DNA from: Jiangella asiatica
Lineage (GTDB): Bacteria > Actinomycetota > Actinomycetes > Jiangellales > Jiangellaceae
Direction: 5' to 3'
DNA: 63,501 nt
NCBI RefSeq assembly: GCF_004349065.1
Contig: NZ_SMKZ01000038.1
Coordinates: forward strand, 1 to 63,501
Part shown: positions 17,387 to 25,970 of the stretch, in pieces
Position numbering within the stretch: the stretch's first letter is position 1
How the letters are laid out: each line of letters opens with the position of its first letter
Position numbers and translations under genes: made by a program
Notes under the pieces: model-generated
What the model was told of the DNA's origin: nothing
The model's database searches: none
The model's input: only the letters and a program-made list of their open reading frames with translations

Positions 17387-17403
17387 GGTAGGTCACCGCC
17401 GGA

Positions 17404-17427
17404 TTTCCGTCAACAATCCGACAGAAA
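17404..17427. promoter_or_regulatory. Candidate ROK operator
   Basis: An AT-rich inverted repeat, TTTCCGTC-N8-GACAGAAA (arms match at 7 of 8 positions), 18 bases upstream of the ROK start in otherwise very GC-rich sequence. Position and symmetry fit an autoregulatory site. The binder is inferred. Confidence 0.45.
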
Positions 17428-17455
17428 ACGCCGCTCGGATCCTGCGACCCGGGTC

Positions 17456-19717
17456 TCACGCTCCGCCCGGCGCGACCGACACCTCGATCACGTCGGTCGC
17501 CAGGACCAGCGCGCCCCGCGTCACGACCACCGTGACCTCGTAGGTGCCCTCGCTCGCATCGGACGGCACGTCGAGCTCGAAGTCGCGGCTCACGGTCGAG
17601 CCCGGGCGGGCGACGACGTGCGCCGAGGGCGGCCGGACCGCCCAGCCCTCGGGCGCGCGGACCTCGACCTGCGCGGCCGCCGGCTCGTCGGCGAGCGCAC
17701 CGATCGCCGTGGCCAGCTCGAACGACGACCCCGCGCCGACCGCGTCGGGAGCCTCGGCCGTGACGTCGACGTCCGGCGCCTCGGTCGTGCCGGACAGCCT
17801 GATGGCGGTGACCGAGTGCGCGGGGAAGGTGTAGGTGAAGTCCCCCGCGCCCACGACGACGCTCTGCGAGGCCAGCGCGACGGCGTCCCGGTCGTCCGGG
17901 GAGTTGAAGGAGAGGTAGTCCGCACCGGTGACCGTCATGATCTCCGCTCGCCCGTCGTGCCGATACCCCACCGGGACCACTGAGGCGTTCACGTCCAGCT
18001 CGGCGTCGCGGTTGATCACGACCGCGTACAGGTTGCCGTCCGCGTCCGTGCTGGCCACCGTCGTGAGTGCGGGCAGGGTGTCGCCGTTGGTGAGGCCCTT
18101 CTCCGGGGACTCGACGACTTGGCTGGCGATGTGGGTGTCCCCCATCATCTCGGTGAACAGCTGGTACACCAGCGCCTGCGCCTGGGGGACGGTGTCGGGG
18201 CCGGGGCCGGCGATCATCGCGTTGTCCGGGAGGCCGACGTTCAGCGACCCCGGAGGCGGGTCCTCGAACACGTAGTCGACGAGCGCATGGCGCATGGCGA
18301 CGTCGATGCCGCCGAGCTCGATCAACCCGCGGAGGAACTCGGCATCGTACAGGCCCTGGTCGAGCGTGCGGTGATAGTACGGCGCCTCCACGGGGTTGCT
18401 GCTGGCGAGATGGCCGTACTCGGTCAGGACGACGGCGATGTCCTCGGCGTTGTCCCCCGCGTGCTGGCGGATGCGTTCCTGCGCGGAGGCGACCTGGGCG
18501 ACCGTGTTGTCGGCGCGCGCGAGGAACTGGTCGCGAAACGTCTCGATGGGCAGGTCGCTCGGTACGCGATTACCACCGACGTACGCGTGGAGCACGGCGC
18601 AGTCGTAGGGCCGATCGGCCCCCATGGCCTCGACGTACTCCTCGTCGGCCGCCCCGATGCAGACGTCGATCTCCGGGTTCGCGGCCTTCATCTCCCGATA
18701 GAAGTCGTCGAATCCGTCGTGCGGGCCGGAGGTGTAGCTGACGGTGACGACCGAGCCGGCGGGCGGGACGTTGCCGTTCCCCGCGCCGTCGCCGAACTCG
18801 ATCCGCCCGCTCGCCTCGTCCAGCGTGTACACGTCGACGGCGCCGACCCCGGCCAGGTCGGTGACCCGGCGCCAAGCCTGTCCGTCGACGAAGACCTCGC
18901 CAGTGTCCGGCGCAACCGGCGGATAGGCCGCGAAGAACACCTGGTCCGCGCTCCCGTCGCTGACCGCTGCGGACTGCTGGTAGTCGGCTTCCCGAACGGC
19001 TCGCTGACCGGTGAACCGCGTGGAGCCGCCGATCGCATACAGCTCGGCGGCGGAGACGTCGGACTCCCCGGCGCGCCAGTAGAGCTGGCTGTTCAGGTTG
19101 GGCTCGTTCGCGACCTCCCAGTACGGGATGTCGTACGGCTGCGGATGACCGTTGCTCGCGCGTACCTCGGCCCAGGCGGTGCCGCCACGCGGGTTCGACC
19201 CGACCGGTGCGGTCATGTACTCCACCCAGTCCGCCGCCTCCGCGGCGTCGCCCGTCGCGAAGTTCACGACGATGCTCCCGACCGCGCCGACGTCCTCGAC
19301 GAAGCCGCCGAACTCGTCGGGCCCGAAATCGGCGGTCAACGGCTCCCCCAGGCTTCCGCCGTGCGGGCTGGGTGCGCGGTCCTCGACCGGGCCGATCGAC
19401 GCCTGCCAGTCGAAGCGGTTCCCGATGGTGCCGCCCGGGAAGCGGGTCGCGGTGATCCCGGCCGCGGTCACCTGCTCGACGAAGTCCGGGTAGGCCTGCT
19501 GCTTCTCGCTGTCCCACATCCCGAAGCCGTCGTACGCGTACCGGTGGTTGGCGCCGTACAGCAGCGGGCTGATCTCGTCGCCGGCAGCCGCGGGGTGGAG
19601 GATCACCGACGTGGCGGGATCGTCGTCCCCGGCCCGCGCCGCGCCAGGTGCCAGCGTCGCCGAGACCACGGCCAGCGCACCCACCGCGATCAGAGAGCCT
19701 GTCGCGCGAACACCCAT
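17456..19717 (-). CDS. Secreted GH51-like alpha-L-arabinofuranosidase with inserted beta module and C-terminal NEW3-like domain
   Basis: A 753-residue exported glycoside hydrolase of clan A. Residues 1-29 are a signal peptide (GSLIAVGALAVVSATLAPGA, AxA cleavage). The TIM-barrel has RFPGGTIGNRFDWQASIGP near 105, acid/base EVANEPN near 200 and nucleophile LTEYG near 431. The Glu-Glu spacing of about 230 is roughly 110 longer than usual, because a module of about 60 residues (FVDGQAWRRVTDL ... GNGNVPPAGSVVTVSY, near 272-330) and its flanks interrupt the barrel. Residues about 645-753 form an Ig-like NEW3-type domain. ATG at 19717 follows CGGAG. It has its own promoter and is followed by the ROK gene. 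It probably releases arabinose or a similar sugar for the adjacent importer (inference). Confidence 0.82.
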   Translation of the reverse strand: MGVRATGSLIAVGALAVVSATLAPGAARAGDDDPATSVILHPAAAGDEISPLLYGANHRYAYDGFGMWDSEKQQAYPDFVEQVTAAGITATRFPGGTIGNRFDWQASIGPVEDRAPSPHGGSLGEPLTADFGPDEFGGFVEDVGAVGSIVVNFATGDAAEAADWVEYMTAPVGSNPRGGTAWAEVRASNGHPQPYDIPYWEVANEPNLNSQLYWRAGESDVSAAELYAIGGSTRFTGQRAVREADYQQSAAVSDGSADQVFFAAYPPVAPDTGEVFVDGQAWRRVTDLAGVGAVDVYTLDEASGRIEFGDGAGNGNVPPAGSVVTVSYTSGPHDGFDDFYREMKAANPEIDVCIGAADEEYVEAMGADRPYDCAVLHAYVGGNRVPSDLPIETFRDQFLARADNTVAQVASAQERIRQHAGDNAEDIAVVLTEYGHLASSNPVEAPYYHRTLDQGLYDAEFLRGLIELGGIDVAMRHALVDYVFEDPPPGSLNVGLPDNAMIAGPGPDTVPQAQALVYQLFTEMMGDTHIASQVVESPEKGLTNGDTLPALTTVASTDADGNLYAVVINRDAELDVNASVVPVGYRHDGRAEIMTVTGADYLSFNSPDDRDAVALASQSVVVGAGDFTYTFPAHSVTAIRLSGTTEAPDVDVTAEAPDAVGAGSSFELATAIGALADEPAAAQVEVRAPEGWAVRPPSAHVVARPGSTVSRDFELDVPSDASEGTYEVTVVVTRGALVLATDVIEVSVAPGGA

Positions 19718-19792
19718 TCTCGTCTCCGTTCCCAGGCGGCATCGACCGATGACGGGGGCGGCCACATCCCGGCGGTCGCTCACGCGCCAGCG

Positions 19793-19821
19793 ACCATAGG
19801 CAGACCGAATTCTTCCGGCAA
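19793..19821 (-). promoter_or_regulatory. Predicted promoter of the GH51-like gene
   Basis: Read on the minus strand: -35 TTGCCG (19821-19816), exactly 17 bases of spacer containing GAATTC, and -10 TATGGT (19798-19793). It lies between the terminator hairpin of the importer operon and the gene, with a leader of about 70 bases. Confidence 0.65.
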
Positions 19822-19839
19822 GACACCGGACGAAAGCCC

Positions 19840-19867
19840 GGGCGGGTGCGTGCGCCGACACCCGCCC
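19840..19867 (-). terminator. Rho-independent-type hairpin after the importer operon
   Basis: GGGCGGGTG and CACCCGCCC form a perfect 9-bp stem with a 10-nt loop, six bases after the stop of the MalG-type gene. There is no U tract, as is usual in actinobacteria. It separates the importer transcript from the GH51-like gene. Confidence 0.65.
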
Positions 19868-19873
19868 CGGCGG

Positions 19874-20824
19874 CTAACCCTTCTCCGCGCCGGCGGTCAG
19901 CCCAGCGACGAGCAGCCGCTCGGTGGCGAGGAACACGATGATGATGGGCAAGGTGATGATGACGGACCCGGCCATGAGGACGGTGGTGGGCACCTCGATG
20001 CTGCCGCTGAGCTGCGACAGCCCCAGGGAGACCGTCCACCGGTCCCTGTCCTCGATGAGGAACAGCAGCGCGAACAGGAACTCGTTCCAGGCGATCATGA
20101 AGATGAACAGCGCGTTCGCCATGATCGCGGGCATGGCGAGGGGCAGGCTGATCCGCCACATGATGCCCAGGCGGCCGCACCCGTCGATGGCCGCCGCCTC
20201 CTCCAGGCTGACGGGGATCGTGTCGAAGTAGTTGCGCAGCATGTAGATGGCCACGGCGACGATCTGCGACACGTACACCAGCAGCAGCCCGACCAGCTCG
20301 CCTCGCAGCCCGACCCGGCTGAAGAACACGAACAGCGGCACCGCGAGCAGGATGCTGGGGAACAGGTAGACGGAGAGGAACAGCGCGCTGACCTGACGGT
20401 GCCCGAAGAACCGCAGCCGGCTGACGGCGTAGGCGCCGGGCAAGGCGATGAGCAGCGTCAGCGCCACCGTGCCCAGCGCCACCATGGCGCTGTTGGCCAT
20501 GAAGCGCAGGAACCCCTGGCCGCCTTCCGAGCCCGGCCGCAGGACCTCCGCATACGTGCTCAGGTCCAGCTCACCAGGGGAGATGATCAGCGTGCCGGGG
20601 TCGCGGAGCACCTCGTCGAGCGAACGCACCGACAGCAGGATCATGTAGTAGAAGGGGAACAGCGTCACCAGGAGCAGCGTCGCGATGACCACCCACCGCA
20701 GCACCCGGAACAGCCGGGTCTCGACGGTGTCGCGGCTGTAGCCTCGGCGCGTCGTGCTTCGGGTCGTGGCCCGGCTCCCGGCGGTGTCGGCCCGCCCCAG
20801 CGGGCGACTGGTCACGTCGCTCAT
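19874..20824 (-). CDS. Sugar ABC importer permease, MalG type
   Basis: Inner-membrane permease of 316 residues, six predicted helices. The EAA coupling loop reads EEAAAIDGCGRLGIMWRIS. The basic cytoplasmic N-terminus is longer than usual (about 40 residues). ATG at 20824 overlaps the MalF-type stop (ATGA). Partner of the adjacent MalF-type permease and the lipoprotein at 21822. No ATPase gene lies nearby, so a shared MsiK-type ATPase encoded elsewhere is expected, as in other actinobacteria. Confidence 0.92.
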   Translation of the reverse strand: MSDVTSRPLGRADTAGSRATTRSTTRRGYSRDTVETRLFRVLRWVVIATLLLVTLFPFYYMILLSVRSLDEVLRDPGTLIISPGELDLSTYAEVLRPGSEGGQGFLRFMANSAMVALGTVALTLLIALPGAYAVSRLRFFGHRQVSALFLSVYLFPSILLAVPLFVFFSRVGLRGELVGLLLVYVSQIVAVAIYMLRNYFDTIPVSLEEAAAIDGCGRLGIMWRISLPLAMPAIMANALFIFMIAWNEFLFALLFLIEDRDRWTVSLGLSQLSGSIEVPTTVLMAGSVIITLPIIIVFLATERLLVAGLTAGAEKG

Positions 20825-21822
20825 GCGGACGTCTCCTCCCGGGTGGCGAACCGTCGCAGGTAGAGGCCGACCAGCAGGGCCAGGATGACCGCCAGCACCA
20901 ACGCCTGCGCCGAGGCCAGGCCGATGTCGCCGCGGGCGGTCAGGAAGTTGAACACGCGGACGCTGATGACCTCGGTGCCGGCCCCGCCGCCGGTGAGCAG
21001 GTAGATGTCGTCGAAGCTGTTGAACGTCCAGATGAACCGCAGCACGGCCAGCACCGCGATGGTGGGCATCAGCTGCGGCAGGATGATGTACCGGAATCGC
21101 TGCGTCGGGGTGGCGCCGTCGACGCGTGCCGCTTCCTCCAGCGTAGCCGGGGCGGCCTGCAGCCGGGCGGTCAGGAACAGGAAGGCGAAGGGGAACGACC
21201 GCCACGCCTCGAACGCGATGACGGTCATCAGCGCGACCGGAAGACTGATGTCCAGGCCCAGGATCGACACCGATGCGCTGCGCTCACTGAGGAACGCGAC
21301 CGGCGCGTCCCATCCGAAGAACTCCACACCCAGCTCGTTGACCACGCCGAACTGCGGGTTCAGCATGGTGCGCCAGGCGAACGTCACCGCGACCACCGGC
21401 GCCACGTACGGCAGCAGCACGGCCGCCCGCACGAACGTGCGGCCACGGAACGCGCCACGCAGCGCCAGCGCCGCCACCAGCCCGAAGAGGATCGCCAGCC
21501 CGGTGCCGAACACCGAGTACGCCAGCGTCGTGAGCAGGGATGGGACGAAGTCGTCGGACTGCAGGACCGCACGGACGTTGTCCAGTGTCAGCGGGTCGAA
21601 GATGCCTGCCCTGCGCAGGTTCAGCAGCCGCACGTCCTGGAAGGCCAGCAGGATGGTCCACAGGATCGGGACCACCACCACGACCAGAACGATGATCAGC
21701 GTGGGCGTGATCAGCGCCAGGCCGGCGCGGGCCTCGGCCCGGCGGAGCGAGCCGTGCGCCCGCCCCGCCCCGGACCTGCCACGTCCTCGGCGGTCCGTCC
21801 GCTCCGGAGCGCCAGCGGTCAT
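20821..21822 (-). CDS. Sugar ABC importer permease, MalF type
   Basis: Inner-membrane permease of 333 residues. After a basic N-terminus, the first helix (GLALITPTLIIVLVVVVVPI) and five more follow, with the EAA loop EEAARVDGATPTQRFRYII. The ATG at 21822 is preceded three bases earlier by a GTG that overlaps the stop of the binding-protein gene. GGTGGG is better spaced for the ATG. It forms the translocation pore with the MalG-type protein. Confidence 0.92.
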   Translation of the reverse strand: MTAGAPERTDRRGRGRSGAGRAHGSLRRAEARAGLALITPTLIIVLVVVVVPILWTILLAFQDVRLLNLRRAGIFDPLTLDNVRAVLQSDDFVPSLLTTLAYSVFGTGLAILFGLVAALALRGAFRGRTFVRAAVLLPYVAPVVAVTFAWRTMLNPQFGVVNELGVEFFGWDAPVAFLSERSASVSILGLDISLPVALMTVIAFEAWRSFPFAFLFLTARLQAAPATLEEAARVDGATPTQRFRYIILPQLMPTIAVLAVLRFIWTFNSFDDIYLLTGGGAGTEVISVRVFNFLTARGDIGLASAQALVLAVILALLVGLYLRRFATREETSA

Positions 21823-23225
21823 CACAGCCCACCCGCGATCTGCTCCACCGCCTCCTGGGCCTGCGCGGCCGCATCCTCGGCGCTCACACCCTCCGTGGTG
21901 ACGGCGCTGACGGCCTGCTGGACCGGCGCCTCACCCACGACGGCGGTGATCAGGTCGCCCTGGCCCTGGGTGATCGCCCAGCGGTCGAGCTGGTCCAGGC
22001 CGCCGGCGAGCTGCTCGAGCACCTCGGGACCGTAGAAGTCGCTCAGCGGCGCCTTGCGGTCCACGCCGGCCGGCAGCGTCCCCCACGCGTCCACGTACTC
22101 CGTCGGCGAGTCCTCGCTGCCGGCCCGCACGGGGTACTTGCCCTCGGGGGCGATGGCCATCCAGTCCACGTAACCGTCGCTCATCATGTACTCGACGAAG
22201 GCCGACGCGGACTCGGTGGCCGAGTCGGCGATGACCGACCACGAGACCACCTGGCCGAACTGTGCCGGCTCGTCGCCGTCCGGACCCTGAACGGCCGGCA
22301 CGATGCCGGTGTTGCTGGCGAGGAACGCCGGATCGGTCTGGCACTCCGGGCAGCTGGGCAGGGCGTCGTCACGCAGACCGGCCATCTCGTCGAGCACGAA
22401 CGTCGACCAGACCATCATCGCGGCCTGGCCGGCGAAGTAGGTCGCTCGCACGGTGTCGACGTCCTGCGCCCCGGCCACGGAGTAGTTCGAGATCAGGTCG
22501 CCGTAGAACTCGAAGGCGCCGACGCACTCGTCGCTGCCGATGGTGACCTCACCCTCGTCGTCCACCAGCTGACAGCCGTTGGCGAGCGCGATGTGCTCGA
22601 ACGTCTGCTGGGTGAAGGCATCGCCGGGGCTGGTCGCGCCCACGAACCCGGCCATGCCTGGAGCGTTCAGGGTCTGCGCGGCCTCGGTAATGGCCTCGAA
22701 GGTCTCCGGTGGCTCCAGGCCGGCAGCCTCGAAGAGGTCGGTCCGGTAAAGGAGCAGCTGCACCCACGACGTATCGGGGACGGCGAGCTGCGCGTCGTCC
22801 TCGCCGCGGGTCAGCTCCAACGCGCGCTCGGCGAACGTGTCCTCGCCCAGCCCTTCGATGATCGCCGCGTTCGCCTCGGTGTCGGCGAGGTCGCCGGACC
22901 CCAGGGTACGGACCGCCTCCAGACCCAACGAACCCATGACGTCCGGCAGCTCGCCGGCCGCGGCGGCCGACGACAGGACCTGGTTGAACTGGTCCTCCGC
23001 GACACCGACGAGGTCCACCTCGATCCCGGTCTCGGCGGTGAAGTCGGCGATGATCGCCTCGGTGGCGGCCACCCTGTCCGGCAGGGTGTCCGTGGTCCAC
23101 ACGGTGATCGGCTCGGTGGATCCGCCGTCGCCGGACCCACCGTCGTCGCCGTCGTCTCCGCACGCCGAGACGGCCAGTAGTGCCAGACCGGCCGCGGCGG
23201 CCGCCAGGCGGGTGCTGCGCTTCAT
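21822..23225 (-). CDS. Sugar-binding lipoprotein of the second importer (SBP family 1)
   Basis: A 467-residue extracellular receptor. Sec signal peptide with lipobox (LLAVSAC) at residues 1-22, an Asp/Gly-rich linker, then a family 1 fold starting TEPITVWTTDTLPDRV, with FNQVLSSAAAAGELPDVMGS and YRTDLFEAAGLEPPETFEAI typical of maltose/oligosaccharide receptors. ATG at 23225 follows GGAGG. First gene of the operon with MalF and MalG. The divergent hydrolases and downstream GH51-like enzyme suggest a plant or microbial oligosaccharide ligand. Confidence 0.92.
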   Translation of the reverse strand: MKRSTRLAAAAAGLALLAVSACGDDGDDGGSGDGGSTEPITVWTTDTLPDRVAATEAIIADFTAETGIEVDLVGVAEDQFNQVLSSAAAAGELPDVMGSLGLEAVRTLGSGDLADTEANAAIIEGLGEDTFAERALELTRGEDDAQLAVPDTSWVQLLLYRTDLFEAAGLEPPETFEAITEAAQTLNAPGMAGFVGATSPGDAFTQQTFEHIALANGCQLVDDEGEVTIGSDECVGAFEFYGDLISNYSVAGAQDVDTVRATYFAGQAAMMVWSTFVLDEMAGLRDDALPSCPECQTDPAFLASNTGIVPAVQGPDGDEPAQFGQVVSWSVIADSATESASAFVEYMMSDGYVDWMAIAPEGKYPVRAGSEDSPTEYVDAWGTLPAGVDRKAPLSDFYGPEVLEQLAGGLDQLDRWAITQGQGDLITAVVGEAPVQQAVSAVTTEGVSAEDAAAQAQEAVEQIAGGL

Positions 23226-23315
23226 CGGTGCCTCCTCGTGTGATGTCCAGGGGCGCCGTGCTAGCCGCGGCCCGTCGCCCGGCATTGGACGGCACTCAGC
23301 AGTGAACTCTCTTTT

Positions 23316-23329
23316 TTGCGTGATCGCAA
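23316..23329. promoter_or_regulatory. Palindrome in the divergent control region of the second sugar island
   Basis: TTGCG-TGAT-CGCAA, a perfect 5-bp inverted repeat flanked by T runs, in a 132-bp region that divides the importer operon from the two hydrolases. It is markedly AT-rich for this genome. A perfect -35-like TTGACA lies at 23345-23350 toward the hydrolases, without a good -10. It could bind one of the two ROK regulators of the island. That is inferred only from position. Confidence 0.45.
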
Positions 23330-23357
23330 GACTCTTTTTGCCTATTGACAGGACTAA

Positions 23358-24803
23358 GTGGTGTCGGGTTGCATCACAGATGTGGTTCACGAGACGACGG
23401 ACAGCAGCAGGGACGGCGAGCGCCCGGACCCCGAGACGGTGGCGCTCCGGGCCACGACCGACCTGTGGCGACCGCCGGAACTGGCCGCCCGGGCCGCCTA
23501 CGTGATCCGCGGCAACAGCGCCGGGGCGATGACCCGCGCGGCGCCCGACCTGTACCCGCACCAGTGGAGCTGGGACGCGGCGTTCGTCGCCGTCGGACTG
23601 GCCCACGTCGACGTCCCGCGGGCCTGCGCCGAGCTCGACTCGCTCTTCGCGGGCCAGTGGCGCACCGGCATGATCCCGCACATCGTCTTCGACCCGTCCG
23701 AGGAGGGGTACTTCCCCGGGCCGGACCGGTGGGCCTGCGCGGAGCTGACCGACGACGCGCCGAGCAGCCCGCGCACCAGCGGGATCTGCCAGCCACCGGT
23801 CCACGCGCTCGCGGTCGAGCGGATCGGGGAGATCGCCGAGGCACACGGCGGCGCGGCGGCGGAGCACTACCGGGACTGGCTGCCCGGGGCGTACGACCGG
23901 CTCCTGGCCTGGCACCACTACCTCATCCGCGAACGCGACCCGCGGGGAGACGGGCTGCTCACCATCTACCACGGCTGGGAGAGCGGCATGGACAACTCCC
24001 CGCGGTGGGACCCGGTGTATGCCCGGGTCGTCGTCGGCGCCGACCTGCCGTCGTACACGCGCCGCGACACCGCCGTCGTCGCCGACGCGAGCCAGCGTCC
24101 CGACCCGGCGGAGTACGACCGGTACCTCTGGCTGGTGGAGCGGTTCAAGCAGGCCGGCTACGACGCCGCCCGGATCCGCCGGAACGCGGAGTTCCTCACC
24201 ACGGACGTCTTCGCGTCAGCCGTCTTCGCCGTGGCGAACGAGGCGCTCGCTCATTTGGCCCGGCGGCTTGGCCGTCCGGAGCACGACGAGCTGCTGGCCG
24301 CGGCCGAGCTGTTCCGCCGTGGCGTACTCGGCGCGCGCGACGTGCGGTCCGGGCTGGCGTTGGACACCGACCTGCTGACCGGCGCACCCGTCCGGGTCGA
24401 GACGATCGCCGGCTTCGCGCCGCTGGTCAGCGGCGGTCTGGACACCGGCGCCGAGCGAGGGCTGCTGGAGCTGCTGCGGTCGCCGCGGTGGACCGGCCAC
24501 CCGGACCTGCCGCACCCCGTCGTCCCGACCACGAGCCCCGCATCACCGGACTTCCGTCGCCGGGCCTACTGGCGAGGACCGAGCTGGCCGGTGATGAACT
24601 GGTTCCTCGCGTGGATGCTGAACCGGCGCGGCGCCAAGGACACCGCCGCGTCACTGCGCACAGCGGCCCTGGCGGAACTCTCCGACGGCTCGTTCGCCGA
24701 GTACTACGAGCCGCTGACCGGCGAGCCGCTCGGCAGCGTCGACCAGTCCTGGAGCGCCGCCGCCACCCTCGACCTGGTGCTCGCCCATGACTGGCCCGAC
24801 TGA
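23358..24803 (+). CDS. GH63/MGH-like (alpha/alpha)6-barrel glycoside hydrolase, first of a tandem pair
   Basis: A 481-residue cytoplasmic protein without signal peptide. It resembles mannosylglycerate/glucosylglycerate hydrolases and GH63-type glucosidases: YPHQWSWDAAFVAVGLAH (substrate-pocket block with WD), GMIPHIVFD, HGWESGMDNSPRWDP and the C-terminal YWRGPSWPVMNWFLAWML, with EYY...SVDQSWSAA at the end. Taken with import by the divergent ABC system, it probably cleaves an imported oligosaccharide or glycosylglycerate-type solute. Start GTG 23358 (or 23361) behind AGGA. It overlaps the second paralogue by 17 bases. Confidence 0.78.
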   Translation: MVSGCITDVVHETTDSSRDGERPDPETVALRATTDLWRPPELAARAAYVIRGNSAGAMTRAAPDLYPHQWSWDAAFVAVGLAHVDVPRACAELDSLFAGQWRTGMIPHIVFDPSEEGYFPGPDRWACAELTDDAPSSPRTSGICQPPVHALAVERIGEIAEAHGGAAAEHYRDWLPGAYDRLLAWHHYLIRERDPRGDGLLTIYHGWESGMDNSPRWDPVYARVVVGADLPSYTRRDTAVVADASQRPDPAEYDRYLWLVERFKQAGYDAARIRRNAEFLTTDVFASAVFAVANEALAHLARRLGRPEHDELLAAAELFRRGVLGARDVRSGLALDTDLLTGAPVRVETIAGFAPLVSGGLDTGAERGLLELLRSPRWTGHPDLPHPVVPTTSPASPDFRRRAYWRGPSWPVMNWFLAWMLNRRGAKDTAASLRTAALAELSDGSFAEYYEPLTGEPLGSVDQSWSAAATLDLVLAHDWPD

Positions 24804-25962
24804 GACCGCGGCCCTCGCGACGCGCGTGCGGGCGCTGCTGGAGGCGCATTGGGACCCCGCCCGCGGCTACTGCGTCCCGAATCCCTCGACCTACCCGCAC
24901 CTGTGGCTGTGGGACTCCTGCTTCCACGCGGTGATCTGGGCGCACCTCGGCGACGACCGGGCCGTCACCGAGCTGACGGCCGTGCTGGACGGACAGCTCG
25001 CCGGCGGGCTGGTGCCGCACATGCGCTATGGCCCCGAGCCCCCGGACGCCTGGCTCGGGCCGCTGCCGACGTCGTCGTCGCTAACCCAGCCGCCGATGTT
25101 CGGGCACGCCGCGCGGGTGCTCGCGGCGCACGGGCTGACGGTGGGCCCGGACGTCCTGGAACGGGCCCGGCGTGGGCTGGACTGGCTGTGGGAGCACCGC
25201 CGCGCGCCCGACGGCCTGCTCTACATCGTGCACCCCTGGGAGGCGGGCAACGACCACTCGCCGCGGTGGGACGACTGGGGCGCGCCCGGCCGGACCGCCG
25301 CCGACTACGACCGCGCCGCCCGCAGCGCCTGGAACGCCGCCCGCGTGCACGACCTCGCCTTCGCCGCCGACGGTGCCGCCACCTGGTCGTCGTCGTTCGT
25401 CGTCGAGCCGGCCGCCTTCAACGCCTACGTCGCGTTCAACCTCGCCGAGCTGGCCGACGTGCTGGACGACGACGAGCTGGCCGGGCGGGCCCGCGAGCTG
25501 GCCGAGGCCAGCGACCGTCTGCTGTGGGACGGCGAGTCGGCACTGTGGGCGGATCTGCCTGTCGTCGGGGGCGGGCCGTCGGCGCGCATCCCGATCAGCG
25601 ACGGCGTCATGGGCGCGCTGGTCACCGGCAACGCGGGCAAGGCCCATGCGGCCCTGGACCAGCTCACCCGGCCGGACCGCTTCGGCGCACCGGCCGGACC
25701 GGCCAACGTGGCCCGCAGGCACCCGTCGTACGACCCGGGCATGTACTGGCGCGGCGCGGCCTGGCCACACCTGAACTACCTCCTCCACCTGGCGCTGCGG
25801 CGGTGGGGGCGCGACGACGAGGCCTCGGCGCTGGCCGCCCGGACCCGGGAGATCTCGGCGGCCAGCGGATGGGCCGAGTACTGGCACGCCGAGACCGGCG
25901 CACCGCTGGGTGCCGTGCCGCAGAGCTGGACCGGCCTGGCGCTGGCGATGGACGAGCGATGA
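24787..25962 (+). CDS. GH63/MGH-like (alpha/alpha)6-barrel hydrolase, second of a tandem pair
   Basis: A 391-residue paralogue of the preceding gene, sharing the same landmarks: YPHLWLWDSCFHAVIWAH, GLVPHMRYG, HPWEAGNDHSPRWDDW, YWRGAAWPHLNYLLHLAL and GAVPQSWTGLAL. It is about 90 residues shorter, chiefly in the middle. ATG 24787 lies inside the end of the first gene (17-bp overlap in another frame), so the two are translated together and may form a heteromer or act in sequence. Function is inferred from family and context. Confidence 0.78.
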   Translation: MTGPTETAALATRVRALLEAHWDPARGYCVPNPSTYPHLWLWDSCFHAVIWAHLGDDRAVTELTAVLDGQLAGGLVPHMRYGPEPPDAWLGPLPTSSSLTQPPMFGHAARVLAAHGLTVGPDVLERARRGLDWLWEHRRAPDGLLYIVHPWEAGNDHSPRWDDWGAPGRTAADYDRAARSAWNAARVHDLAFAADGAATWSSSFVVEPAAFNAYVAFNLAELADVLDDDELAGRARELAEASDRLLWDGESALWADLPVVGGGPSARIPISDGVMGALVTGNAGKAHAALDQLTRPDRFGAPAGPANVARRHPSYDPGMYWRGAAWPHLNYLLHLALRRWGRDDEASALAARTREISAASGWAEYWHAETGAPLGAVPQSWTGLALAMDER

Positions 25963-25970
25963 CGCGGCCG

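Noticed and set aside
18119-20863. A 914-codon plus-strand open frame opposite the GH51-like and MalG genes
   Set aside because: Antisense frame caused by high GC; composition is low-complexity Arg/Asp/Gly and no domain is seen.
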